Source of the DNA: Actinomycetes bacterium
Lineage (GTDB): Bacteria; Actinomycetota; CALGFH01
DNA: 14,822 bases
Assembly: GCA_030152105.1 (NCBI GenBank)
Contig: JASLIH010000425.1
Location: 1 to 14,822, forward strand
Direction of reading: 5' to 3'
In this document: positions 1 through 7,416 of the stretch, piece by piece
Numbering within the stretch: the stretch's first letter is position 1
Layout of the letters: each line of letters begins with the position of its first letter
Notes under the pieces: generated by a model
What the model saw: only the letters and a program-made list of their open reading frames with translations
What the model was told of the DNA's origin: nothing
Database searches by the model: none
Translations under genes and position numbers: made by a program

Positions 1-1
1 C

Positions 2-1132
2 CTGGAGGAGATCGAGCCGATGGTGGCCGGCCGCCAGCCGCTGGCCGGCCCGGTCTCCAATATCGCCTCCTGGAACTACCCGCTGAGCGTGCTGGTCCAC
101 GCCATGCTGGTCCAGCTCCTCGCCGGCGACGCGGTGATCGCCAAGACACCGACCGACGGCGGGCTCTGCGCGCTGACCCTGTCGGCCGCGCTCATGCGCC
201 GCTGCGATCTCCCCGTCACCCTGCTGAGTGGCTCGGGCTCGCGGCTGTCACCGGCCCTGGTCCTCAGCGACAACATCGGCTGCCTGGCTTTCGTGGGCGG
301 CCGCGACGCCGGCGGCCAGATCGCCAGCCAGCTGGTCCAGACCGACAAGCGCCACATGCTGGAGCAGGAAGGCCTCAACGCCTGGGGGATCTGGGACTTC
401 AGCGACTGGGACGGCCTGGCGGCGCACCTCAAGAAGGGCTTCGAGTACGGCAAGCAGCGCTGCACCGCCTACCCCCGCTACGTGGTCCAGCGGACGCTGT
501 TCGACCAGTTCCTCGCGATGTATCTCCAGGTCGCCCGGTCACTCGCCTTTGGCCACCCGCTGGCGGTGGTCGACCCCGACGATCAGCCACCCGACCTGGA
601 CTTCGGTCCCCTCATCAACGCCGCCAAGGTGGCCGAGCTACGCCAGGAGATCGACCTGGCCATCCAGATGGCGGCGACGCCGCTGTTCCGGAGCTCGCTC
701 GAGGAGGGCTGGTTCCTGCCCGGCCAGGACACCTCGGCCTACCTGCCACCGGTGGCCCTGCTGGACCCGCCCGGGGCCAGCGCCCTTGGCCATGCCGAGC
801 CGTTCGGCCCGGTGGACACGGTCGTGCTCGTCGACTCCCCGGCCGAGCTGGTGGCCGAGATGAATGCCTCCAACGGCTGCCTGGTCGCCTCCCTCGCCTG
901 CGACGACGAGCAGCAGGCCCGGCAGTTCGCGGCCGAGGTGCACGCCTTCAAGATCGGCATCAACAAGCCGCGCTCTCGCGGCGACAAGGCCGAGCCGTTC
1001 GGGGGCCGGGGGGCGTCCTGGAAGGGCGCCTTCGTCGGCGGGGAGTTCCTCGTCCACGCCGTCACCCAGGGACCGCCGGGCGAGCAGCTGTTCGGGAACT
1101 TCCCCGACTATCAACGCTACCCACCGGTCTGA
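2..1132 (+). CDS. Aldehyde dehydrogenase family protein, 5' end missing
   Basis: An NAD(P)-dependent enzyme that would oxidise an aldehyde to the carboxylate; the substrate cannot be told from sequence. The reading frame is open to the left edge, so the N-terminal part, including part of the cofactor domain, lies outside the window. Numbering from the Met at base 20: the SWNYP segment holds the conserved Asn (N19), K42 sits in the VIAK strand, FVGG (91-94) matches the usual FTGS turn, E115 is the likely general base, C148 (GKQRC) the likely nucleophile, and AEPFGPV matches the EEPFGPV/EIFGPV motif. Several motifs are unorthodox: SWNYP for PWNYP, LEQEG for LELGG, and T for P after the conserved Lys. 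A divergent but probably active subfamily is likely. The gene is convergent with the exporter gene, with about 50 nt between the stop codons. Confidence 0.9.
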   Translation: MEEIEPMVAGRQPLAGPVSNIASWNYPLSVLVHAMLVQLLAGDAVIAKTPTDGGLCALTLSAALMRRCDLPVTLLSGSGSRLSPALVLSDNIGCLAFVGGRDAGGQIASQLVQTDKRHMLEQEGLNAWGIWDFSDWDGLAAHLKKGFEYGKQRCTAYPRYVVQRTLFDQFLAMYLQVARSLAFGHPLAVVDPDDQPPDLDFGPLINAAKVAELRQEIDLAIQMAATPLFRSSLEEGWFLPGQDTSAYLPPVALLDPPGASALGHAEPFGPVDTVVLVDSPAELVAEMNASNGCLVASLACDDEQQARQFAAEVHAFKIGINKPRSRGDKAEPFGGRGASWKGAFVGGEFLVHAVTQGPPGEQLFGNFPDYQRYPPV

Positions 1133-1181
1133 GACCCACGGTCCTGGAATCCGGGGCGCGATTGTGACGGTGGATGCGGAC

Positions 1182-2780
1182 CTAGCCCAATACCATCCCT
1201 TCGGCGGAGCCCGAGGGCGCCGGGTCTGGGAGGCGCATCATGCGGAACGAGTTGAACAGCCCGATGAGGCCGGCCAGGATCGGAATCAGCAGTGCCACCT
1301 GAAGGGCGACCGGTCGTGCGGTGGTGTTGATGCGGATGATCTCCTCCTGGGTCGCCTCGGGCTGGCCGGCCAGGAGCTCCTGGAGCTGGGTGTTGGTGAC
1401 CAGCTCGGCGTCGTCCTCCAGCACCTGGGCGACGTGCTGTTGCTCGGCCGGGGCGAGCACGGTGCTCTGCTGGGCCAGGTTGGTGAAGGAGATGGACAGC
1501 GTGGCCAGCATGATGGCCCCGGCGAACGCCAGCCCGAACGACAGCCCAAAGGACCCGGCGGCCGAGTTCACCCCGGCGGCCTCGCTGACCCGCTCCTCGG
1601 AGATCGGGGACAGCGTGTAGTTGTTGAGCTGGGACACCAGCAACCCCAACCCCGACCCGGCGATGATCAATGGGACCAGGAGATACCAGCCGGAGTCGGC
1701 CCGGGGGACCAGCGGGACCAGCACCACCAACCCGGCGGTCAACAGCGCGAACCCCACCCTGATGATGCCGCTGGGGCGCCGTCCGGCGGCGTTCTTGCCG
1801 GCCAGCAGGGCAACCCCGAACATGCTGAGCGACAGCGGCGCGACGGTCAATCCGGTCAGCATCGCGTTGTACTCCAGCACGATCTGCAGGTACATGGGCA
1901 GCGCGATCATCGTCCCGCCCAGGGCGACCTGCTGGAGCAGCTGCCCGCTGATCCCGAGTCTGAAGACCTTGGACCGGAACAGCTCGGGGTCGAGCAGGGT
2001 CGGCTTGTCCTGGCGCTTGCGACGCCCCAGCCACCAGGCCAGGGCGGCCAGCGAGACGGCCCCGATCAAAATGAGCGCCCCGACCGATTCTCCGCCTTCC
2101 TGCCACACCAGAATGCCGAGCACGATGCCGCCCATCCCCAGGACCGACAGGACCGCACCGACGGGGTCAACGCCACGAGCACCGGTGTAGGGGACGTCGC
2201 GAACCAGTCTGATGCCGGATAGGACGACCCCGATGACCACGACCTCAAGGAGGAACCCGACCCGCCACGACAGATAGGTGGTGATGAACCCGCCCAGCAA
2301 CGGCCCGACCGCCGCGGCGATCGCCGCCGCCGCCCCGACCAGGGCGTACACCCTGCGCTGGGCCGGGCCTTGGAAGTTGCCGTGGATGAGGGACTGCATG
2401 GCCGGCAGCAGCAGCGACGCGCCGAGCCCACCCAGCACGGCCCAGAAGATGATGACCGCGGTCAGGCCCTGGGCGAGGGCCATCGCCAGGGCGCCGACGG
2501 CGTAGCCGAGCAGCCCCAGCACATAGGCCCGTTTGCGCCCGAAGAGATCGCCGACCTTGCTGCCGATCAGGATGAACGCGGCCGACACCAGCGCCTCCAG
2601 CGCGATCGCCGACTGGACGCCGCTGACAGTGGTGCCCAGATCCCGAACCACCGCTGCGATCGACACGTTCATCAGCGATGTGTCGACAACCAGCACGAAC
2701 ATCGCCATGGCGAGCAGGATGGCGAGCCGCGGATTGCCCGTTCCCTGCTCTTGATCGCTGCCAGCCGTTCCTTCGGTCAT
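1182..2780 (-). CDS. MFS drug exporter, DHA2 (EmrB/QacA-like) family, 14 TM helices
   Basis: A proton-driven multidrug or metabolite exporter of the inner membrane. The 532 residues fit the 14-helix DHA2 family (usually 450-550). The first helix begins near residue 18 and carries the family signature VDTSLMNVS around D33. Motif A (GSKVGDLFGRKR, 73-84) follows helix 2. The antiporter motif C lies around 150-165 (AVGPLLGG). A charged loop (RRKRQDKP) separates the two halves, and a long extracytoplasmic stretch rich in Gln/Glu precedes the last helix, as in EmrB/QacA proteins. The ATG start is chosen because the hydrophilic N-terminal tail and first helix are intact from it; the ribosome-binding site (GGTGGTGGAT) is weak. 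No dedicated regulator is adjacent. The substrate is unknown. Confidence 0.93.
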   Translation of the reverse strand: MTEGTAGSDQEQGTGNPRLAILLAMAMFVLVVDTSLMNVSIAAVVRDLGTTVSGVQSAIALEALVSAAFILIGSKVGDLFGRKRAYVLGLLGYAVGALAMALAQGLTAVIIFWAVLGGLGASLLLPAMQSLIHGNFQGPAQRRVYALVGAAAAIAAAVGPLLGGFITTYLSWRVGFLLEVVVIGVVLSGIRLVRDVPYTGARGVDPVGAVLSVLGMGGIVLGILVWQEGGESVGALILIGAVSLAALAWWLGRRKRQDKPTLLDPELFRSKVFRLGISGQLLQQVALGGTMIALPMYLQIVLEYNAMLTGLTVAPLSLSMFGVALLAGKNAAGRRPSGIIRVGFALLTAGLVVLVPLVPRADSGWYLLVPLIIAGSGLGLLVSQLNNYTLSPISEERVSEAAGVNSAAGSFGLSFGLAFAGAIMLATLSISFTNLAQQSTVLAPAEQQHVAQVLEDDAELVTNTQLQELLAGQPEATQEEIIRINTTARPVALQVALLIPILAGLIGLFNSFRMMRLPDPAPSGSAEGMVLG

Positions 2781-3042
2781 CGGAGATCCACCACCCTGAC
2801 AGTCGTGAAGTTCAGCATTTGAGGGCGAGAACCGGGGAGCCGCCCGTCACGTGGGGCCCTCGAGGCGCAACTCGCTGTACGTCCGGGTCAGGCGACCCAG
2901 CCAAACGATAGGCGCCACCTGGACGTCCGGCATCACCTCCTCCGGGTGAACTCACGACCTGCCTTCGGAGCCCTGCGCATCCGGCGGGATTGTAGTGTCC
3001 GGACGGCCGGTAACCTCGCGCACCAAACATGAGGAGGACGCC
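2781..3042. other. Intergenic region between divergent exporter and PLDc_N/SHOCT genes
   Basis: A 262-nt divergent spacer. It must hold promoters for both neighbours, but I could not find a convincing -35/-10 pair on either strand; TACAAT on the minus strand near 2990 is the best single hexamer and has no partner. A short palindrome, GTCCGGAC, lies at 2997-3004. The only firm element is the ribosome-binding site at its right end. Confidence 0.4.
3031..3037 (+). promoter_or_regulatory. Strong ribosome-binding site fixing the start at 3043
   Basis: GAGGAGG lies five bases before ATG at 3043. This selects that codon over the upstream in-frame start at 2995, which would add 16 hydrophilic residues and has no such site. 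Confidence 0.85.
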
Positions 3043-3441
3043 ATGATCGTCGCTGACGTCTCGTTCATCGACTTCTTCTGGTCGATCCTGTGGTTCTACT
3101 TCCTGTTGATCTGGCTCATGATCCTGTTCCACATCCTCAGCGACCTGTTCCGCGACCACTCCCTGTCCGGTGTGGCCAAGACGCTGTGGGTGCTGTTCCT
3201 GGTGTTCCTGCCCTTCCTGGGCGCGATCGTCTACATGATCACTCGGGGGAAGGGCATAGCCGAGCGGGACGCTGCCCACCAGCAGCAGGCTCAGCAGCAG
3301 TTCGACGGCAACGTTCGCAACGCCGCCGCCCCGAGCGAGGCGACACCCGCCGACCAGATCGCCCGGGCCAAGGAGCTGCTGGACGCGGGCACGATCGACC
3401 AGGCCGAGTTCGACCGCCTGAAAGCCAAAGCGCTCGCCTGA
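3043..3441 (+). CDS. PLDc_N / SHOCT domain small membrane protein
   Basis: A 132-residue protein of unknown biochemical role in the cytoplasmic membrane. Two hydrophobic helices (about 11-34 and 47-66) with the intervening LSDLFRDHSLSG and the FLPFLGAIVYMI segment match the PLDc_N domain, the membrane anchor named from phospholipase D/cardiolipin synthases. No HKD catalytic domain follows. Instead a Gln/Ala-rich linker (79-100) leads to a C-terminal SHOCT motif (about 102-130, DQIARAKELLDAGTIDQAEF), a short helical module found at the ends of many bacterial membrane proteins and thought to mediate oligomerisation or partner binding. This two-part layout is common in actinobacteria. The gene converges on the TMEM175-like gene, with 29 nt between their stop codons. 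Confidence 0.88.
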   Translation: MIVADVSFIDFFWSILWFYFLLIWLMILFHILSDLFRDHSLSGVAKTLWVLFLVFLPFLGAIVYMITRGKGIAERDAAHQQQAQQQFDGNVRNAAAPSEATPADQIARAKELLDAGTIDQAEFDRLKAKALA

Positions 3442-3470
3442 GCACGGCTCCTGACCTCCCCTGGAGTGGG

Positions 3471-4169
3471 TCAGGTGAAGTCGGCGTACTCCTGGTTCCG
3501 CCTCCGGCCGCTGCGCAGCAGCGTGATGCTGAGGAAGTACAGCACCGGGACAACGGCGTAGATCAGCAGGCTCACGCCCGGGGCGACCTTGGCGACCAGG
3601 AACGCGAGCAGGTAGACCAGCCCCGGGTACAGGTTGATGGCCAACCCGGCCCGGCGCTGGCGGTCATCGAGCCGCTGCCACAGCAGATGCGGACGGTTGG
3701 TGGCATACAGCCAGATGACCACCCGCATGACCGCGATCGCGACCAGCAGCAGGCCGTAGATGCGCAGGGCCACCGGCTCCTGGTCGTAGCGGCCCAGCAT
3801 GCCCGCACCAAAGGGGAGCAGGCTCAGCGGCAGCAGGTACAGGATGTTCAGCCAGACCAGCCCGCGGTCGGTCCGGCGGATCAAGGCGAACAGGTCGCGA
3901 TGGCCCACCCAGTACATCCCGGCCAGGACGAAGCTGATCACAAAGGCGACGAACGACGGCCGGATCTCCCTGAGCGCCTGGTTCAGCGACTGGCCCTGGG
4001 TGAGCTCGGGAACGTGGATCTCCAGCACCAGCAGCGTGATGATGATGGCGAACACCCCGTCGGACAGGGCCAGGACGCGGGCCGGGTCGTGCAGGCGCTC
4101 CAACAGCACCCTGGCCGATTCATCGCCCTCCCGCGCCCGCCCGAGGTCGGCTGCTTGCTCGTCGGCCAC
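3471..4169 (-). CDS. TMEM175-like (DUF1211) potassium channel subunit
   Basis: Probably one subunit of a tetrameric K+-selective leak channel in the cytoplasmic membrane. The 232 residues carry about six hydrophobic segments (near 38-54, 72-90, 105-122, 136-155, 178-195, 199-218), the size and topology of bacterial TMEM175 proteins. The signature at the start of the first helix reads RVLALSDGVFAI (31-42), so the family's RxxxFSD is RxxxLSD here. The following ITLLVLEIHVP is the usual pore-lining stretch. I chose the GTG start at 4169 because GGAGGGGAGG lies five bases upstream. An in-frame ATG at 4208 would add 13 residues and is the alternative. The gene is divergent from the cyclase gene, across a spacer of 309 nt. 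Confidence 0.88.
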   Translation of the reverse strand: MADEQAADLGRAREGDESARVLLERLHDPARVLALSDGVFAIIITLLVLEIHVPELTQGQSLNQALREIRPSFVAFVISFVLAGMYWVGHRDLFALIRRTDRGLVWLNILYLLPLSLLPFGAGMLGRYDQEPVALRIYGLLLVAIAVMRVVIWLYATNRPHLLWQRLDDRQRRAGLAINLYPGLVYLLAFLVAKVAPGVSLLIYAVVPVLYFLSITLLRSGRRRNQEYADFT

Positions 4170-4478
4170 CTCAACCTCCCCTCCAGTACCCAGTCCTCGC
4201 CATTCCACCAGACCCTACGGCAGCCAACCAGACCGCACGTAACGGAATGTCCCCCCAACCTGGCCAGGCCAGACCCTTACTGCACCGTAGAGAACAGAAG
4301 GTGGGCACGTTCGGCGCGTTTATTCTCAGATCGAGCGGTGTGCAGAGAACCTCATCGCACCGCGTTACCTGATGCCGATTGCCGGCGTGGGTGACAGCGC
4401 CGCTGGATAGACAGGCAGCCGTCGTGGCGACACGATGCAGCAGGCAAGTCCGGCGACTGGCGGCGTTCGTGGTGTCCG
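4170..4478. other. Divergent intergenic region without clear signals
   Basis: 309 nt between the channel gene (leftward) and the cyclase gene (rightward). It is locally less GC-rich around 4255-4335 (for example GCGTTTATTCTCAG near 4316-4329), which is where promoters would be expected, but I find no -35/-10 pair with acceptable spacing on either strand. No open frame with coding character was seen. The cyclase start has only a weak ribosome-binding site. Confidence 0.35.
4175..4184 (-). promoter_or_regulatory. Ribosome-binding site supporting a GTG start
   Basis: On the minus strand GGAGGGGAGG stands five bases before GTG at 4169. An ATG exists 13 codons upstream at 4208, but this site would then lie inside the coding region, so the GTG is preferred. 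Confidence 0.65.
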
Positions 4479-5819
4479 ATGACTGGTTCCGAGGTTCGGT
4501 ATGTCAACAGCGGCGGTGTCCACATCGCCTATCGAGTCTTCGGTGACGGACCCCTGGACCTGGTCCTGGTTCCAGCATTCACCTCGCATCTGGAGCAGAA
4601 CCACGAGTGGCCGGGCCTGGTCCACTGGAACCAGCGACTGGTGTCGTTCTCCCGGCTGATCGTCTTCGACAAGCGCAGTACCGGACTCTCCGATCACGCG
4701 CCCGGGCCGGTGGTCCTCGAGGACACGATGGAGGATGTCCTGGCGGTCCTGGACGCCGCTGGGGCGAAGCGCCCAGCCGTCTACGGCGACCTCGAGGGGG
4801 CCGCCCTGGCCGCGTTGTTCGCGGCCACCCATCCCGAACGCACACGGGCCCTTGTCCTGTATGGGCCCCTGGTCAAGGGCACCGGCACCGACGACTTCCC
4901 CTGGGCGCTGGCGCCGGAGCTGCAGGCCATGTTCGGCGAGCAACTGCCGGCGGCCTGGGGGAGCGAGCCGATGGCCAGGCTGCTGGTGGACGTGGTAGCA
5001 CCCAGCCTGGCCGGCGACCAGCGGTTCCTGGAGTTCATGGCCAGGGCGATGCGGAGCAGCGTCAGTCCGGGCGCCGCCATGGCCTGGTTGCGGATGATCG
5101 CCGAGATCGACGTGCGCGAGGCGCTGCCCCAGATCCGCGTGCCGACCCTGATCGTCCACCGGACCGGCGACCGGGCCGTGGACGTCGGGTCGAGCCGCTA
5201 TGCCGCCGGCCGCATCCCCGGCGCCAAGCTCGTCGAGCTCCCGGGCGGCGACACTCTGCCGTTTGTCGGCGACGCTGAGGCGGTTGCCGCCGAGATCGAG
5301 GAGTTCCTCACCGGTTCCCGGACCCCACCAATGCCGGACCGGGTCCTGGCCACGATCTTGTTCACCGACATCGCCAGCTCGACCCAACGCGCCGCCGAGG
5401 TGGGCGATCGCCGATGGCGGGAGCTGCTCGGACGCCACGACGCCCTGGCCCGAGAGCAGCTGGAGCGGTACCGGGGCCGGGAGGTGAAGATGACCGGCGA
5501 CGGGCTGCTGGCGACCTTTGATGGCCCGGCCCGGGCCGTGGCCTGCGCGGCCGCGATCGGCCGGGCGGTGCACGCGCTCGGCCTCGAGGTCCGGGCGGCG
5601 GTGCACACCGGCGAGGTCGAGCTCCGGGACGGCGACATCGGCGGGATCGCGGTCCACATCGCCTCGCGGGTTATGGGTCTGGCCCGGCCGAACGAGGTGC
5701 TGGTGTCCAGTACCGTGAAGGACCTGGTAGCGGGAGCCGAGATCCGGTTCGAAGACCGGAGCGTCCAGTCCCTCCGGGGAGTGCCCGGCCAGTGGCACCT
5801 GTTCGCCGCATACCCCTGA
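4479..5819 (+). CDS. Degenerate alpha/beta-hydrolase fused to class III adenylate/guanylate cyclase
   Basis: A 446-residue soluble two-domain protein. Residues 1-280 have the alpha/beta-hydrolase fold: strand LDLVLVP (26-32), FDKRSTGLS (63-71), nucleophile elbow region (101-113), VPTLIVHRTGD (221-231) and PGGDTLPFVGD (255-265). The catalytic triad is broken: the elbow reads G103-D-L-E-G107, with Leu where Ser belongs, and T259 replaces the usual His, although D231 is kept. Residues 288-446 are a class III cyclase domain. It has metal-binding D297 (LFTDI) and D341 (KMTGDG), K337 as a possible base-selecting residue, and R397 (HIASR) as transition-state Arg. It may make cAMP or cGMP as a homodimer, with the dead hydrolase acting as a sensor or dimerisation domain. 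This fusion is widespread in mycobacteria and soil bacteria, usually with an intact Ser. The stand-alone gene has a weak ribosome-binding site. Confidence 0.92.
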   Translation: MTGSEVRYVNSGGVHIAYRVFGDGPLDLVLVPAFTSHLEQNHEWPGLVHWNQRLVSFSRLIVFDKRSTGLSDHAPGPVVLEDTMEDVLAVLDAAGAKRPAVYGDLEGAALAALFAATHPERTRALVLYGPLVKGTGTDDFPWALAPELQAMFGEQLPAAWGSEPMARLLVDVVAPSLAGDQRFLEFMARAMRSSVSPGAAMAWLRMIAEIDVREALPQIRVPTLIVHRTGDRAVDVGSSRYAAGRIPGAKLVELPGGDTLPFVGDAEAVAAEIEEFLTGSRTPPMPDRVLATILFTDIASSTQRAAEVGDRRWRELLGRHDALAREQLERYRGREVKMTGDGLLATFDGPARAVACAAAIGRAVHALGLEVRAAVHTGEVELRDGDIGGIAVHIASRVMGLARPNEVLVSSTVKDLVAGAEIRFEDRSVQSLRGVPGQWHLFAAYP

Positions 5820-5847
5820 CATGTTCCTGGCTCGACGGAGACTCCCC

Positions 5848-5862
5848 GGGTGCCGAGCACCC
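5848..5862 (+). terminator. Short hairpin downstream of the cyclase gene
   Basis: GGGTGC and GCACCC form a perfect 6-bp stem around a CGA triloop, 28 nt after the cyclase stop and before the convergent tetR stop. There is no T-run, so it is a possible GC-type terminator (on either strand) rather than a classical one. Confidence 0.4.
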
Positions 5863-5944
5863 AGGCCGGACCACCAGCCGCTCAACGATCCGTACCGCGG
5901 CTCACACCATGAGTCGGTGATTCCTGGCTTGGGACTGCGGGCGT

Positions 5945-6616
5945 TCAGTTTGCCTGGGTGGTAAGACCGGCCAGGAAGGTCCGGATGCCGAACTGGAACT
6001 GGTCGTCGGTGGAGCTGCGGGCCAGTTGGGCGGCCAGCTCGACGGTGTGGGGGAACTCGCCGGGGGGCAGGGCGGCGAAGAAGGCCCACATGCGGCGGAC
6101 GTACTCGTCGCTGGTCTGGGGGTCGGTGCCGGCCCGGGGGACCTCCAGGGCGACGAAGCCCAGGATGTAGGTCAACAGGGCATAGACGGTGCCGACCACG
6201 GCCTGGTCGGAGAACCCGGCGGGCCGCAGCACGCGATAGATGGCTTCGCCGAGCCGCAGGCTGTGAGGGCCGAGGCCGGGCTGCTGGAGGGCGTAGGGGA
6301 CGACGGCGGGATGGGCGAGCAGGTGGGCCCGGATGGCCTGGCTGAGGGTGGTCAGCTGCTGGGTCCAGTCGCCGGAGCGGTCCAGTTCAAGGGTAAGGCC
6401 GGCGTAGACCTGGTCGATGAGTCCGTCGATCAGATCGGCCTTGCCGCGGACGTGGGTGTAGAGGGCGTTGGGGGCGACGCCGAGGCGGTCGGCCAGGCGG
6501 CGCATCGACAGGGCCCCGGCGCCCTGTTGTTCGAGCAGGGCCAGGGCTTCTTTGATGATCTCTTCGCGGGTCAGCGAGCCCCGCGGACGGGTTCTGGTGC
6601 TGCTGTCGTCGGCCAT
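5945..6616 (-). CDS. TetR/AcrR family transcriptional repressor
   Basis: A 223-residue DNA-binding regulator. The N-terminal helix-turn-helix spans about residues 16-62: TREEIIKEALALLEQQG, then LSMRRLADRLGVAPNALYTHV with recognition helix APNALYTH, then a GKADLIDG cap. The rest is an all-helical ligand-binding and dimerisation domain resembling the tetracycline-repressor C-terminal type, with a hydrophobic pocket around VVGTVYALLTYILGFVALEV. The ATG start has GGAGGG four bases or less upstream on the minus strand. The gene is divergent from the membrane protein gene at 6708. A 38-bp imperfect inverted repeat lies between them and overlaps promoters for both, so autorepression and repression of the neighbour are likely. 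The inducer is unknown. The HTH family call is firm; targets beyond the neighbour are inference. Confidence 0.93.
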   Translation of the reverse strand: MADDSSTRTRPRGSLTREEIIKEALALLEQQGAGALSMRRLADRLGVAPNALYTHVRGKADLIDGLIDQVYAGLTLELDRSGDWTQQLTTLSQAIRAHLLAHPAVVPYALQQPGLGPHSLRLGEAIYRVLRPAGFSDQAVVGTVYALLTYILGFVALEVPRAGTDPQTSDEYVRRMWAFFAALPPGEFPHTVELAAQLARSSTDDQFQFGIRTFLAGLTTQAN

Positions 6617-6641
6617 GTGCCCTCCGATCAGCGCTCGTCTC

Positions 6642-6670
6642 TGGACAGTGTATCGTCAACAGAGTATACA
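6642..6670 (+). promoter_or_regulatory. Promoter for the membrane protein gene at 6708
   Basis: TGGACA (6642-6647) is a 5/6 match to the -35 consensus. TATACA (6665-6670) is a 4/6 match to the -10 consensus. The spacing is exactly 17 bp. The start site would fall near 6677 inside the right operator arm, leaving a leader of about 30 nt with AGAAGGG as ribosome-binding site. Confidence 0.6.
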
Positions 6671-6677
6671 GTGTCCA
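6649..6677 (-). promoter_or_regulatory. Promoter for tetR, mirror image of the divergent one
   Basis: Because of the inverted repeat the minus strand carries the same TGGACA -35 (6677-6672) and, after 17 bp, GATACA (6654-6649) as -10. Transcription would start near 6642, about 25 nt before the tetR ATG. Confidence 0.5.
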
Positions 6678-6707
6678 GAACGCCGTTCAGAGAAGGGATG
6701 GTCCTCC

Positions 6708-7298
6708 ATGCAGGACCAGCACCGCTTCAACGTGAAGGCCTGGCTGTTGTGGACCGCCGGCTTCCTCGCCTTCCCGATCGCCGGGGTCCTTGCCGAGATG
6801 CTCACCGGCCGGATCAACGATGTCGGCTCAGCCCTGGTCGGGGGCATGGTCGCCGGGGCGGTCATCGGCACTGGCCAGTGGCTGGTCGCCCGCCGCCTGC
6901 TCGACCCTCGGACCTGGATCCCGGCCACCGCCCTGGCGATGGGCGTCGGCCTTGGGGTCGGGGCCTGGGTGGTCGGCTATGGCACCAGCCTGGGTGAGCT
7001 GGCCCTGATGGGAGCCATCACCGGGATCCCGCTCGGCGTCGCCCAGGCCTATCTGCTCCGCGACCGGGTGGCCAACGCCTGGGTGTGGGCGGCGGCCATG
7101 CCGCTGCTGTGGGCCCTCGGCTGGACGGTCACGACCGCCGGCGGCATCGACGTCGACCAACAGTTCGCGGTCTTCGGGGCCTACGGCGCGATCACCTTCA
7201 TGGCCCTGTCGGGGGTGCTGCTGGACCGACTCCGCGCCGCCACCAACCCATCCACGCCGGCCATGCACCCGGCCCCGAACAAGGCGACAGCCCACTAG
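6708..7298 (+). CDS. Glycine-rich polytopic membrane protein with internal repeat
   Basis: I do not recognise a characterised family. The 196 residues have about six hydrophobic segments (near 11-31, 41-61, 70-92, 98-117, 124-144, 152-172) and a short hydrophilic Pro/Ala-rich tail. Two halves resemble each other: GxxxGxxQ followed by a hydrophobic stretch and Arg occurs at 50-62 (Q57, R62) and again at 106-118 (Q113, R118), each followed by a Trp-containing hydrophobic segment. This suggests an internal duplication. GQWLVxRR motifs of this kind occur in uncharacterised membrane proteins of actinobacteria and other soil bacteria. The ATG at 6708 is chosen because it lies just downstream of the predicted promoter and follows AGAAGGG. 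It is divergent from tetR and shares the operator, so it is the best candidate target of that repressor. Confidence 0.82.
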   Translation: MQDQHRFNVKAWLLWTAGFLAFPIAGVLAEMLTGRINDVGSALVGGMVAGAVIGTGQWLVARRLLDPRTWIPATALAMGVGLGVGAWVVGYGTSLGELALMGAITGIPLGVAQAYLLRDRVANAWVWAAAMPLLWALGWTVTTAGGIDVDQQFAVFGAYGAITFMALSGVLLDRLRAATNPSTPAMHPAPNKATAH

Positions 7299-7374
7299 CC
7301 ACCCCAGAACGAGTAGGGGTGTTGGCACCGGTAGGACCCGGCGTCGCCGCGATCAGCGGGAGCAGGGTCGGCTG

Positions 7375-7395
7375 GTGCCCGCCAAGGGCCGGCAC
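7375..7395 (+). other. GC-rich hairpin in the leader before the gene at 7417
   Basis: GTGCC/GGCAC pair, then after one C-C mismatch GCC/GGC close on an AAG triloop. The hairpin lies just before the AGAGGAAG ribosome-binding region. It could end upstream transcripts or affect translation, or be a by-product of high GC. Confidence 0.3.
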
Positions 7396-7416
7396 AACAG
7401 AGGAAGCGACGATGCG

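Larger units (their letters stand above)
6641..6678. promoter_or_regulatory. Probable TetR operator: 38-bp imperfect inverted repeat
   Basis: Arms CTGGACAGTGTAT (6641-6653) and ATACAGTGTCCAG (6666-6678) are reverse complements at 12 of 13 positions, separated by 12 nt. Each arm also holds ACAGTGT in the same orientation, 23 bp apart. It sits between tetR and the divergent membrane protein gene and covers both predicted promoters, the usual position for a TetR-type autorepressor site. The protein-site assignment is inference from position. Confidence 0.75.

Noticed and set aside
864..2222. 452-residue open frame on the plus strand across the exporter gene
   Set aside because: Opposite a clear 14-helix exporter; composition is Gln/Gly/Asp-rich and low complexity.
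4365..6089. 574-residue open frame on the minus strand across the cyclase gene
   Set aside because: It is antisense to a well-supported cyclase gene and runs into tetR; its translation is Pro/Gly/Arg/His-rich with no domain pattern. Such shadows are expected at this GC content.
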